From assembly GCA_947259865.1 (NCBI GenBank), contig CAMYNZ010000023.1, forward strand, positions 1 through 6,018: DNA of 6,018 nucleotides, read 5' to 3'. The notes below the pieces were generated by a model. That model was given only the letters and a program-made list of their open reading frames with translations. It was not told the origin of the DNA and ran no database searches. Shown piece after piece: positions 1 through 5,261 of this stretch. This DNA is from an uncultured Desulfobacterales bacterium (GTDB taxonomy: Bacteria; Desulfobacterota; Desulfobacteria; Desulfobacterales; G020354645). The position numbers and the translations under genes are program-made. Position 1 is the first letter of the stretch. Every line of letters starts with the position of its first letter.

Positions 1-175
1 TAGTGATTGTCAAAAGAACAATCCGATATAACATTCCGGCAAACCGGCTTTGGCAATGGGTATTTTGAAGCCGACAACCGGAATCAATCCAATTTTGGTT
101 TGCGGTTTTTATAAAGTTTCGCCAGCCGACTGCTGCAAAAATGGCCGTGGCCGGCAAACCAGGAAGGAGACAACC
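1..175. other. Upstream region of tatB, no gene recognised
   Basis: No coding region is supported here. The tatB frame is open back to an ATG at 50, but the extra residues look nothing like a TatA/B N-terminus. Two AT-rich candidate -10 boxes are visible, TATAAC (27-32) and TATAAA (110-115), neither with a well-spaced -35 box, so the promoter is not resolved. The ten-mer CCGGCAAACC occurs twice (36-45 and 151-160), with an inverted near copy GGTTTGCGG around 97-105. The left copy and the inverted copy could pair in RNA. A short tail of an upstream gene beyond the window edge cannot be excluded. Confidence 0.4.
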
Positions 176-649
176 ATGTTCGGCATCGGCATGCCAGAAA
201 TGATATTGATCCTGGCGATCGCACTTATCGTTATCGGGCCGAAGAAACTGCCGGATCTTGCCAAATCCCTCGGCCGGGCCATGCGCGAATTCAAAAAGGC
301 AACCAGCGAATTTAAGGAAACCATGGACCTCGATAGTGATCTGAAGGAAGTCAAAAATGCCTTTGAGGATATCAACGATGGAATAAAGGGATCATTGACG
401 GATACTGCGGGAGTAGATGATGACGAGAAATTAGAAGCTTTTTCACGAGAGTCGGACGATACGGATACCGAAAAAAAATCAAATACCGGTGACAAAAATG
501 TCGCAGATTTGAATAAAACAGAAAAAGACAATGAACTGTCGGAAGAAGAAATTGATGTTCAAGCGGATGCAGAAATGCTTGACCAAGATCTCCCATCTGA
601 TGCTGCAGTCAAAAACAACGGGCCACAAGGATCAGTAAAAAATGGATGA
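176..649 (+). CDS. tatB: Sec-independent (Tat) protein translocase subunit, TatB-like
   Basis: A 157-residue small subunit of the twin-arginine translocase, which with TatC forms the receptor for folded, signal-bearing proteins at the cytoplasmic membrane. One short membrane helix (about residues 7-20) follows a very short N-terminus. A Gly-Pro hinge (21-22, in IGPKKLP) and an amphipathic helix (about 25-45) come next. Glu8 and the GP hinge favour TatB over TatA, which usually has Phe-Gly at the hinge. The tail (about 50-145) is very rich in Asp and Glu and probably disordered, a TatB-like length. The start at 176 is chosen because GGAAGGAG (162-169) lies six bases upstream and the family N-terminus begins there; the frame is open back to 50 without family resemblance. 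The stop overlaps the tatC start by 8 bases, indicating translational coupling. No separate TatA is visible, so a combined TatA/TatB role is possible. Confidence 0.88.
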   Translation: MFGIGMPEMILILAIALIVIGPKKLPDLAKSLGRAMREFKKATSEFKETMDLDSDLKEVKNAFEDINDGIKGSLTDTAGVDDDEKLEAFSRESDDTDTEKKSNTGDKNVADLNKTEKDNELSEEEIDVQADAEMLDQDLPSDAAVKNNGPQGSVKNG

Positions 650-1397
650 GGAGGGAAAAGCCCCCTTTACCGCTCACCTGGAAGAGCTGAGGAAACGTCT
701 AATTACCTGTTTTATTGCGGTCGGTGTTGGCTTTGCCATATGTTATGGCTTTAAGGAAAAACTGTTTCAAATATTGGTCCGGCCATTGTTGCAGGCTATG
801 AAGACCGGTGAATCGCTGATTTACACCGGTCTTCCCGAGGCTTTTTTCACTTATTTAAAAGTTGCTTTACTATCCGGGTTGATGCTGGCGGCCCCCATCA
901 TAATATATCAATTCTGGATGTTTGTGGCCCCTGGCTTATATGAGCGCGAAAAACGAATGATGCTTCCGATAGTTTTTCTTTCCTCGCTTTTTTTTGTGGG
1001 CGGCGCCTTGTTCGGTTATTTTATCGTTTTTCCCTGGGGATTTAAGTTCTTTCTGGGTTTTGCCGACGAGCACATCCGGGCGTTGCCCTCCATGAAGGAA
1101 TATCTGGGTTTTTCGGCCAAGCTGCTGCTGGCCTTCGGGTTTGTTTTTGAACTGCCGCTGGTCATCACGTTTCTGGCCAAACTCGGTCTGGTATCCGTCG
1201 ATTTTTTGAAAAAAAACCGAAAATACGCCCTGCTGCTGTTTTTCGCCGGCGCGGCTATTTTAACACCTCCGGATGTCGTCACCCAGATCATGATGGCCCT
1301 GCCCTTGATGCTTCTGTATGAAATCAGTATTGTGGGCGCCAGAATTTTCGGCAGACCAAAAATTAAGCCAGAGACCAAAAGCGCCGAAAGTTCATAA
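642..1397 (+). CDS. tatC: Sec-independent (Tat) protein translocase subunit TatC
   Basis: A 251-residue polytopic membrane protein, the core receptor of the twin-arginine translocase that recognises RR signal peptides. The family signatures are clear: HLEELRKRL at 12-20, with Glu15 at the position of the conserved N-terminal glutamate of E. coli Tat[11 protein letters not shown] at 96-105, with Glu103 in the first cytoplasmic loop; and [11 protein letters not shown] at 205-215. Six hydrophobic segments are seen at about 20-37, 71-93, 107-132, 156-180, 193-209 and 212-232. Length is normal for the family. The ATG lies inside the last codons of tatB, preceded by a weak AAGGA (627-631), so expression probably depends on coupling with tatB. 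Likely clients in this kind of organism are periplasmic hydrogenases, formate dehydrogenases and Tat-exported Fe-S proteins; that list is inference. No convincing terminator follows. Confidence 0.96.
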   Translation: MDEEGKAPFTAHLEELRKRLITCFIAVGVGFAICYGFKEKLFQILVRPLLQAMKTGESLIYTGLPEAFFTYLKVALLSGLMLAAPIIIYQFWMFVAPGLYEREKRMMLPIVFLSSLFFVGGALFGYFIVFPWGFKFFLGFADEHIRALPSMKEYLGFSAKLLLAFGFVFELPLVITFLAKLGLVSVDFLKKNRKYALLLFFAGAAILTPPDVVTQIMMALPLMLLYEISIVGARIFGRPKIKPETKSAESS

Positions 1398-1706
1398 ATT
1401 CCTGCCTGCCTGTTTATTAAATCTCACGAACCCCTCGATTCTTTAACACGTTCAGGGGCCGGTGCAATTTTTTTGAGGACAAGATCCCGGGTTATCGCCC
1501 GCCCGGCCCCATAGCGGCAACTGCCTTCTATTTTGACGCCTGCCGCTTACAACATCCACCATCGCAAAATCTGACACCCTCGTTTGCCTTTTGGGCGGCT
1601 GCAGCCCTGTGCGTTTTAATGGCGTCTGGGGGTTCACCTTGTCTCAAAAAAAATACCCCGGCACTGAACTCGCCGATGCGCAGCAATGCCGGCGAAATGA
1701 ATTATC

Positions 1707-1715
1707 TGATATAAT
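1707..1715 (+). promoter_or_regulatory. Possible extended -10 promoter upstream of the cytochrome gene
   Basis: The sequence TGATATAAT matches an extended -10 element (TGN then a perfect TATAAT at 1710-1715). No good -35 box lies at the right distance, which is tolerated for extended -10 promoters. The -10 sits inside an inverted repeat GATAT-A-ATATC (1708-1718). A second weaker extended -10, TG-T-TATAGT, follows at 1723-1731. Use of this site would give a leader of about 130 bases. The AT-rich setting makes chance matches likely. Confidence 0.3.
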
Positions 1716-1783
1716 ATCTGTATGTTATAGTAAAATAGGCCCCATTTTTATCCGGTGTTTATCGTTGACAGAGACTTTTGGAC

Positions 1784-1812
1784 TTGATAAGTAGACCGGG
1801 GTTTGGGATAAT
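1784..1812 (+). promoter_or_regulatory. Candidate sigma70-type promoter for the tetraheme cytochrome gene
   Basis: TTGATA (1784-1789) and GATAAT (1807-1812) each match the housekeeping -35 and -10 consensus at five of six bases and are separated by exactly 17 bases. Transcription would begin near 1819, giving a leader of about 35 bases that carries the ribosome-binding purine tract at 1834-1849. A perfect TTGACA lies just upstream at 1765-1770 but has no good -10 box at proper spacing. A promoter here would make the cytochrome a separate unit from tatBC. Confidence 0.5.
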
Positions 1813-1854
1813 TCTATACAAGGAAAGAGTTGGAAAGGAGGTTGGAGAGAATCC

Positions 1855-2367
1855 ATGAAAAAACGGTCTCTACTGCTGATAGCAGCCACGGTTGTTATGG
1901 CCGCCCTGTTTGCGGCCACCCTGATTTATGCCGGCACGGACGTGAAGGATATCATCGAATTGAAAGACCCGGCCTACAAAAAACATAAAAAAGGGGTCGT
2001 AAAATTCGAACACAAAAAGCACCAGAATGACTACGCCCAGAAATATCCGGAATTTTACAAAAATAAATGTGGTGACTGTCACCACGATAAAGACAACAAA
2101 CCGCTTGCGGGTCTGAAAGAAGGGGACAATGTTCAAAAGTGCATCGAGTGCCACAAGATAGCGTCCGAAATGCCCAAAAAAGACGTCAAAGCGATGCGAG
2201 TAAAAAAAGCTTCAAAAAAAGAAATTAAAACCAAAAAATTGGAGTACCATGCCGAGGCCTTGCACTATAATTGCCGGGGCTGCCATCGGCTTTACAACAA
2301 GAAGTACAAACCCCAAAAAAAAGCCCCGACAACCTGCGTCAAGTGCCATCCCAAGGTGAAGAAATAA
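1855..2367 (+). CDS. Periplasmic tetraheme cytochrome c, class III (cytochrome c3 family)
   Basis: A 170-residue exported c-type cytochrome. A Sec signal peptide (KKR, then a hydrophobic stretch from residue 5) is probably cleaved after IYA at about residue 26, leaving about 144 residues. Four CXXCH heme sites are seen, with first Cys at 72 (CGDCH), 96 (CIECH), 140 (CRGCH) and 161 (CVKCH). Candidate distal ligands follow the c3 pattern: His53 and His56 in FEHKKH, His77 directly after the first site (CHH), and His132 or His137 before the third. Classical c3 is about 107 residues; the extra length includes a Lys-rich insert (about 104-130) between hemes 2 and 3. The mature protein is very basic. 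Such proteins shuttle electrons between periplasmic hydrogenases or dehydrogenases and membrane complexes; the actual partner is unknown. AAAGGAGG (1834-1841) and GGAGAG (1844-1849) precede the start. A strong terminator follows 20 bases after the stop. Confidence 0.92.
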   Translation: MKKRSLLLIAATVVMAALFAATLIYAGTDVKDIIELKDPAYKKHKKGVVKFEHKKHQNDYAQKYPEFYKNKCGDCHHDKDNKPLAGLKEGDNVQKCIECHKIASEMPKKDVKAMRVKKASKKEIKTKKLEYHAEALHYNCRGCHRLYNKKYKPQKKAPTTCVKCHPKVKK

Positions 2368-2386
2368 TTGCTGAAATTATTGGATT

Positions 2387-2425
2387 AAAAAGGGTAAACA
2401 TCCCAGCCGGTGTTTACCCTTTTTT
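2387..2425. terminator. Bidirectional intrinsic terminator between convergent genes
   Basis: AAAAAGGGTAAACA (2387-2400) pairs perfectly with TGTTTACCCTTTTT (2411-2424) around a ten-base loop, giving a 14-bp stem ending in T-runs in both directions. On the plus strand it ends the cytochrome transcript, 20 bases after its stop. On the minus strand it ends the methyltransferase transcript, whose TAA (2416-2414) lies inside the stem. A small AT stem-loop (AATAATT 2363-2369 with AATTATT 2375-2381) just precedes it on the plus strand. Confidence 0.9.
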
Positions 2426-3253
2426 GATAACGACCCCCGCCCAACCACTCTCTGCTGCGGTCCAGACACATTCAAAGTGGGCGGCCCTATAAACCGTCAT
2501 CAGCCCGGCCAGTTCATGGCACCGAACCCCTGAAAGTACGACGATGCCGTTGGGATTTGTGACGGAATCTATTCGCGCACATAGCTTTGCCAGCGTTGGG
2601 GTGCGTAAGTTTGCCAAAACCATGGAAAAAGATGGTTCGATATCTTCTATGGCCTTGTCGGAAATGGTTACGTGAGCCTGCAGGTCATTGATTTTAACAT
2701 TTTCCCTGGCCTCCGCTATGGCGCAGGAATCAATGTCGATGCCAAGACCCGTTTGTACGCCAAATCCCACGGCGGTTATAACCAAAACACCCGATCCCGT
2801 GCCGATATCCAGCACGGTGCTTGCACGGTTCAAACTGAATGGCTTTAATTCCTTTAACGCAAATTCGATCCCTTTTATCGCCAGCCGCGTTGTTGGGTGC
2901 CGGCCATCGCCAAAGGAGGCACCGGGTTTAATTTGAATAATGACGTCATGAGGTTTAGAGCGGTACTTGGAGCCCGGTGGTTTGAGTACCACCGAACGCG
3001 AAATGCGGACGGGTTTGTTAAAGGATTTTTGTACAAAAGTACATCCGTGCTCATAGGTATAGATCAGTTGCCCCTCGGTGATCAGATCCTTGATCACGGT
3101 TTTGATCTGATTTTTTTCCAATCCATAGGTTTGAACCAGAGTCTTTCTTAAACCGACCGGCGTCATTTTGCTGGTAGAGGCTGACACCAATTCAAGAATT
3201 CTTTCACTGATAGGTTTAGAGTCAATGATGTTATGTTTTGTGACAGGCTGCAT
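2414..3253 (-). CDS. PrmA-like SAM-dependent methyltransferase with N-terminal winged-helix-like domain
   Basis: A 279-residue protein. The C-terminal part (about 100-279) is a class I methyltransferase of the PrmA (ribosomal protein L11 methyltransferase) type. It has PGASFGDGRHPTT (110-122), the SAM loop LDIGTGSG (148-155), the acidic GIDID (171-175), AREN (182-185), the catalytic-region ANL (214-216) and LSGV (240-243). The N-terminal part (about 16-77) is not the usual PrmA L11-binding domain. It looks like a winged helix: three helical stretches, then ITEGQLIYTYEHGCTF (58-73) as a wing. This segment resembles DsrD, encoded nearby. The substrate is therefore unlikely to be simply L11 and is unknown. 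No good Shine-Dalgarno precedes the ATG, no other start codon exists before the upstream in-frame stop, and the next ATG (codon 30) would cut the first domain. The gene follows dsrN after a repeat-bearing spacer. Its stop lies in the shared terminator. Confidence 0.85.
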   Translation of the reverse strand: MQPVTKHNIIDSKPISERILELVSASTSKMTPVGLRKTLVQTYGLEKNQIKTVIKDLITEGQLIYTYEHGCTFVQKSFNKPVRISRSVVLKPPGSKYRSKPHDVIIQIKPGASFGDGRHPTTRLAIKGIEFALKELKPFSLNRASTVLDIGTGSGVLVITAVGFGVQTGLGIDIDSCAIAEARENVKINDLQAHVTISDKAIEDIEPSFSMVLANLRTPTLAKLCARIDSVTNPNGIVVLSGVRCHELAGLMTVYRAAHFECVWTAAESGWAGVVIKKG

Positions 3254-3263
3254 AATCGGAGAA

Positions 3264-3390
3264 GATGCTGGATGCCGGTCTCTGCCTGCCCGCCATCGGC
3301 TTCGCCTTCAGGCGAGGCGGGCGGGGATACTGGTTATTTACAGGTAATTGTCTTTTTTTATCCAGCATCGAGCATCCAGTATCCAGTATC
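3264..3390. repeat. Composite palindromic intergenic element between dsrN and the methyltransferase gene
   Basis: The element is bounded by inverted copies: GATGCTGGAT (3264-3273) against ATCCAGCATC (3360-3369), and CTGGATGC (3268-3275) against GCATCCAG (3372-3379). Inside is a GC-rich hairpin: GCCCGCC (3288-3294) pairs with GGCGGGC (3316-3322), with an inner stem CGCC-TTCA-GGCG (3303-3314) and a left bulge. GATACTGG (3326-3333) is the inverse of CCAGTATC at 3376-3383 and 3383-3390. Such nested inverted structure is typical of dispersed REP-like or MITE-like elements, but no transposase gene or clear target duplication is visible. Transcribed from the minus strand it would fold strongly and could limit or stabilise the dsr mRNA end. 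Confidence 0.65.
3360..3387. repeat. Four tandem heptamers of type ATCCAGY
   Basis: Four consecutive 7-base units are seen: ATCCAGC, ATCGAGC, ATCCAGT, ATCCAGT, followed by a decayed ATCTATT. The unit length is not a spacer-repeat pattern, so this is a short tandem repeat and not a CRISPR. An inverted unit (GCTGGAT, 3267-3273) stands at the other end of the surrounding palindromic element. It is similar in kind to the heptamer tandem repeats known between genes in some other bacteria; a function is not known. Confidence 0.75.
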
Positions 3391-3402
3391 TATTCGCTTT
3401 GT

Positions 3403-3432
3403 CATATAAGTTCGTTTTAAAAATGGTGTCAA
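3403..3432 (-). promoter_or_regulatory. Candidate promoter for the methyltransferase gene
   Basis: Read on the minus strand, a perfect TTGACA lies at 3432-3427. A -10-like TATATG (3408-3403, spacer 18) or TTATAT (3409-3404, spacer 17) follows. The site is downstream of the dsrN stop and about 150 bases upstream of the methyltransferase start, so transcripts would carry the palindromic element in their leader. The -35 is good and the -10 is mediocre. Confidence 0.35.
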
Positions 3433-3437
3433 TGGGG

Positions 3438-3455
3438 GACCCGTCCTGTCGGGTC
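3438..3455 (-). terminator. Small hairpin overlapping the dsrN stop codon
   Basis: GACCCG (3438-3443) pairs with CGGGTC (3450-3455) around a six-base loop. The arm overlaps the dsrN stop (3456-3454). On the minus strand a short T-run appears only about ten bases after the stem, so it is a weak intrinsic terminator at best and may only be a 3' structure. Confidence 0.3.
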
Positions 3456-4890
3456 AGCAAGATGCCTTTAATTTTTTGTAGCGAATCGCATTGCGCACCA
3501 GGGCTGGAGCCCACCCGGGGGTGCCAAGGGCATGGATATGCATATAAGTGGCCAGTACATTTTTATACAGGATACCGTCTCGGTCTTTACTTATACCGGC
3601 ACCCCTTTTCATCCGGAATACCAGGTTCTTATCGCTTCCGGTCCATTTTGACACCCGGGAATAATGGAATTCGTGACCCTTTATTTCCAGGCCGATTTCA
3701 TAATACGGATTTTCAGACGCCACCGTTGCAACGGTGTACCCGTGTCCCTGGGGTCGCGGATAAAAATCAAACGCCAATGGCAGAACGCCGGCCATCACGT
3801 AGGATTTTCCGGACAGAACCAGTTTTTCTCCCAGATACATCAACCCGCCGCATTCCGCGTAAATGGGTAAACCGTCATCGGCCAGGGCCTTCAGCTCCTG
3901 ACGGAAACCAATATTTTCAGCCAGCTGTTGTGCATGGGTTTCCGGAAACCCGCCACCAATGTACACGGCATCCACCTCCGGGAATTTTTGACCGGTCAAA
4001 GGACTGAAAAAAATCACCTCTGCCCCGGCGGCGGTCAGGGCTTCGATATTTTCCGGATAATAAAACTGAAAAGCGGAATCACGAATGATGCCGATTCTGG
4101 GCGGCGGCTGCCCCTTTAGTTTGATAGACGTCTGTACCGGGGCTTTTTTGGCATAATCCCGGTTTTGGTCTTCGGGCGGCAATGGAACTGCAGCCCGCGC
4201 AATCTTTGCAATCTCTTCAAGATCTACATGCTGCCTGACAATTTCAGATATGGCCGTGATCGAATCCCGGGCCCAGTCGTGTTCGAATGTCGGAACGAGT
4301 CCTAAATGCCGTTCGGGAAAATGTTCTTTGTCCAGCTTGGGTATGGCACCCAGCACCGGTAGATCACAATAGTGTTCGATGCTATCCTGCAGTTTTTTTT
4401 GGTGACGCGATCCGGCCACCCGGTTTAATATCACGCCTTTAATCATCACATCGGCATCAAAATGAAGGCAGCCGGATATGATGGCTGCCATTGTACGGGT
4501 GATTTTGGTGGAATCGACACACAGAACAACCGGAGACTTCAGCAGTTTTGCAAGTTCGGCCGTACTGGTGCTGCCCTCAAGGTCTATGCCGTCATAAAGC
4601 CCGCGATTGCCTTCGATGACCGCAAAATCAGAATCCAAAGAATGGGATAGAAATGACCGGAGATTGTCTTCCTGGTTTAATAGAAAGGAGTCCAGATTAA
4701 AACAGGGCCGGCCGGCCGCCAGGGCCAGCCAGCCGGCATCGATATAGTCCGGGCCTTTTTTGAAAGGCGCGATGGTGTGGCCTAACTTTTGCCAGGCAGC
4801 AATTATGCCGACGGAAAGTATGGTCTTTCCCGAGCCGCCCCGTAATGCGGCAATTATTATCCTGGGAAATTCCAAATCTATCTGCTGCAT
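3454..4890 (-). CDS. dsrN: DsrN / CbiA-type glutamine-dependent siroheme (cobyrinate) a,c-diamide synthase
   Basis: A 478-residue cytoplasmic enzyme of the cobyrinate a,c-diamide synthase family. It uses ATP and glutamine to amidate acetate side chains of a tetrapyrrole. The N-terminal synthetase domain (about 8-240) has the P-loop GGSGKT (18-23) and FKKGPDYID (43-51). The C-terminal class I-like glutamine amidotransferase domain (about 264-470) has GGGFPE (312-317), the nucleophile Cys347 in AECGGL, and the His region GHEFHYS (405-411) with YMHIH (449-453). Because it follows dsrB and dsrD it is most likely DsrN, which forms the siroamide found in dissimilatory sulfite reductases, rather than a cobalamin enzyme; the sequence alone does not decide this. 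The gap after dsrD is 62 bases. No Shine-Dalgarno is seen, but a TAA three codons upstream blocks earlier starts, and the P-loop requires a start close to 4890. Confidence 0.92.
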   Translation of the reverse strand: MQQIDLEFPRIIIAALRGGSGKTILSVGIIAAWQKLGHTIAPFKKGPDYIDAGWLALAAGRPCFNLDSFLLNQEDNLRSFLSHSLDSDFAVIEGNRGLYDGIDLEGSTSTAELAKLLKSPVVLCVDSTKITRTMAAIISGCLHFDADVMIKGVILNRVAGSRHQKKLQDSIEHYCDLPVLGAIPKLDKEHFPERHLGLVPTFEHDWARDSITAISEIVRQHVDLEEIAKIARAAVPLPPEDQNRDYAKKAPVQTSIKLKGQPPPRIGIIRDSAFQFYYPENIEALTAAGAEVIFFSPLTGQKFPEVDAVYIGGGFPETHAQQLAENIGFRQELKALADDGLPIYAECGGLMYLGEKLVLSGKSYVMAGVLPLAFDFYPRPQGHGYTVATVASENPYYEIGLEIKGHEFHYSRVSKWTGSDKNLVFRMKRGAGISKDRDGILYKNVLATYMHIHALGTPGWAPALVRNAIRYKKLKASC

Positions 4891-4952
4891 GGGGTTCGGT
4901 TACAAAATTCGGAACGCGACAGAACCAAAACAATCAAATGCCGAATACAGGC

Positions 4953-5198
4953 CTAATCCTCGCCTTCGGCGTGCTCCTGTTTACCGGTTCCGGGTAGTCC
5001 ATACAAAGACGTACTGCCGCTTGACCAGTATTCAAGAACCTGTTCCTGCACCATTTTGTTGATGACTTTTTTAGCCACTCTGGGCTTGGCCTCAAGAATC
5101 TTGGCCAGATCATTAAAATAAAATTTAGACTTTGTTTTGAGTTTTTTCTGAATTGCTTCAACTATCTTCTTTTTTGATTCCTCGTAATCCAATTCCAT
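4953..5198 (-). CDS. dsrD: Dissimilatory sulfite reductase-associated protein DsrD
   Basis: An 81-residue protein, close to the usual DsrD size of about 78. The fold is a winged helix. KSKFYFNDL (23-31) and the hallmark LEYWSSGSTSLYGL (55-68) match the family very well, followed by a charged tail ending EHAEGED. DsrD is a marker of sulfite-reducing (reductive) dsr loci and has been reported as an allosteric activator of DsrAB; despite the fold it is not thought to be a regular DNA-binding regulator. The start at 5198 is chosen because AAGAGG (5210-5205) lies six bases upstream and the family N-terminus begins there; an in-frame ATG at 5249 lies inside the hairpin and is not likely to be used. 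The gene follows dsrB after 63 bases that hold a strong hairpin, and precedes dsrN by 62 bases. Confidence 0.95.
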   Translation of the reverse strand: MELDYEESKKKIVEAIQKKLKTKSKFYFNDLAKILEAKPRVAKKVINKMVQEQVLEYWSSGSTSLYGLPGTGKQEHAEGED

Positions 5199-5219
5199 TG
5201 TGTGCCTCTTCTTTTTCAA

Positions 5220-5257
5220 TTGCAGAGGGCAAAAATTTGCCCTCTGCAAGTTTTTTT
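5220..5257. terminator. Strong hairpin between dsrB and dsrD, terminator-like on the plus strand
   Basis: TTGCAGAGGGCAAA (5220-5233) and TTTGCCCTCTGCAA (5236-5249) are perfect inverted arms around two A; a realistic fold has an 11-12 bp stem with a small AT loop. On the plus strand seven T (5251-5257) follow almost directly, a canonical intrinsic terminator that would block antisense transcription into dsrB. In the dsr direction (minus) the hairpin is preceded by an A-run and is not followed by a T-run, so read-through into dsrD is expected. It ends nine bases before the dsrD ribosome-binding site, and may instead protect the 3' end of dsrAB mRNA or lower dsrD expression. Confidence 0.75.
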
Positions 5258-5261
5258 GCGC

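Larger units (their letters stand above)
1398..1854. other. 457-base intergenic region between tatC and the cytochrome gene
   Basis: No gene is supported. Short open frames on both strands (for example 1591-1794 plus and 1452-1637 minus) give low-complexity Arg/Pro/Cys/Gly-type peptides with no family resemblance. The left part (about 1480-1640) is GC-rich. It holds a CCTG triplet repeat (1401-1412), a loose CCCCT/AGGGG pairing (1431-1435 with 1454-1458) followed ten bases later by seven T (1468-1474), and the palindrome GGCTGCAGCC (1597-1606). CCGGCA (1658-1663) can pair with TGCCGG (1687-1692). The right part (about 1700-1854) is AT-rich and looks like the promoter region of the cytochrome gene. 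The GC-rich part could be a dispersed repeat or degraded sequence; this cannot be settled from one window. Confidence 0.45.

Noticed and set aside
50..175. N-terminal extension of tatB from the ATG at 50
   Set aside because: The 42 extra residues have no TatA/B character, while a good ribosome-binding site precedes the ATG at 176 and the family N-terminus starts there.
1431..1474. Intrinsic terminator for tatBC
   Set aside because: The CCCCT/AGGGG stem is only five bases with an 18-base loop, and the T-run begins ten bases after it; too weak to call.
1452..1794. Small open frames on both strands in the tatC-cytochrome gap
   Set aside because: No ribosome-binding sites, no recognisable motifs and composition typical of non-coding GC-rich sequence.
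2414..3253. Plain ribosomal protein L11 methyltransferase (prmA)
   Set aside because: The methyltransferase domain fits, but the N-terminal substrate domain of PrmA is missing and replaced, so the symbol is not assigned.
3360..3387. CRISPR-like array
   Set aside because: Units are 7 bases and directly adjacent with no spacers; it is a short tandem repeat.
3348..4007. 219-codon open frame on the plus strand opposite dsrN
   Set aside because: It is antisense to a well-supported enzyme gene and its Pro/Arg/His-rich translation shows no domain; a shadow frame.
3454..4890. Cobalamin biosynthesis gene cbiA as the primary role
   Set aside because: The family matches, but the position directly after dsrB and dsrD and the absence of other cobalamin genes favour siroheme amidation; dual use cannot be excluded.
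5199..5249. N-terminal extension of dsrD from the ATG at 5249
   Set aside because: The extra 17 codons lie in the hairpin and the spacer; the ATG at 5198 has a proper ribosome-binding site and gives the family length.
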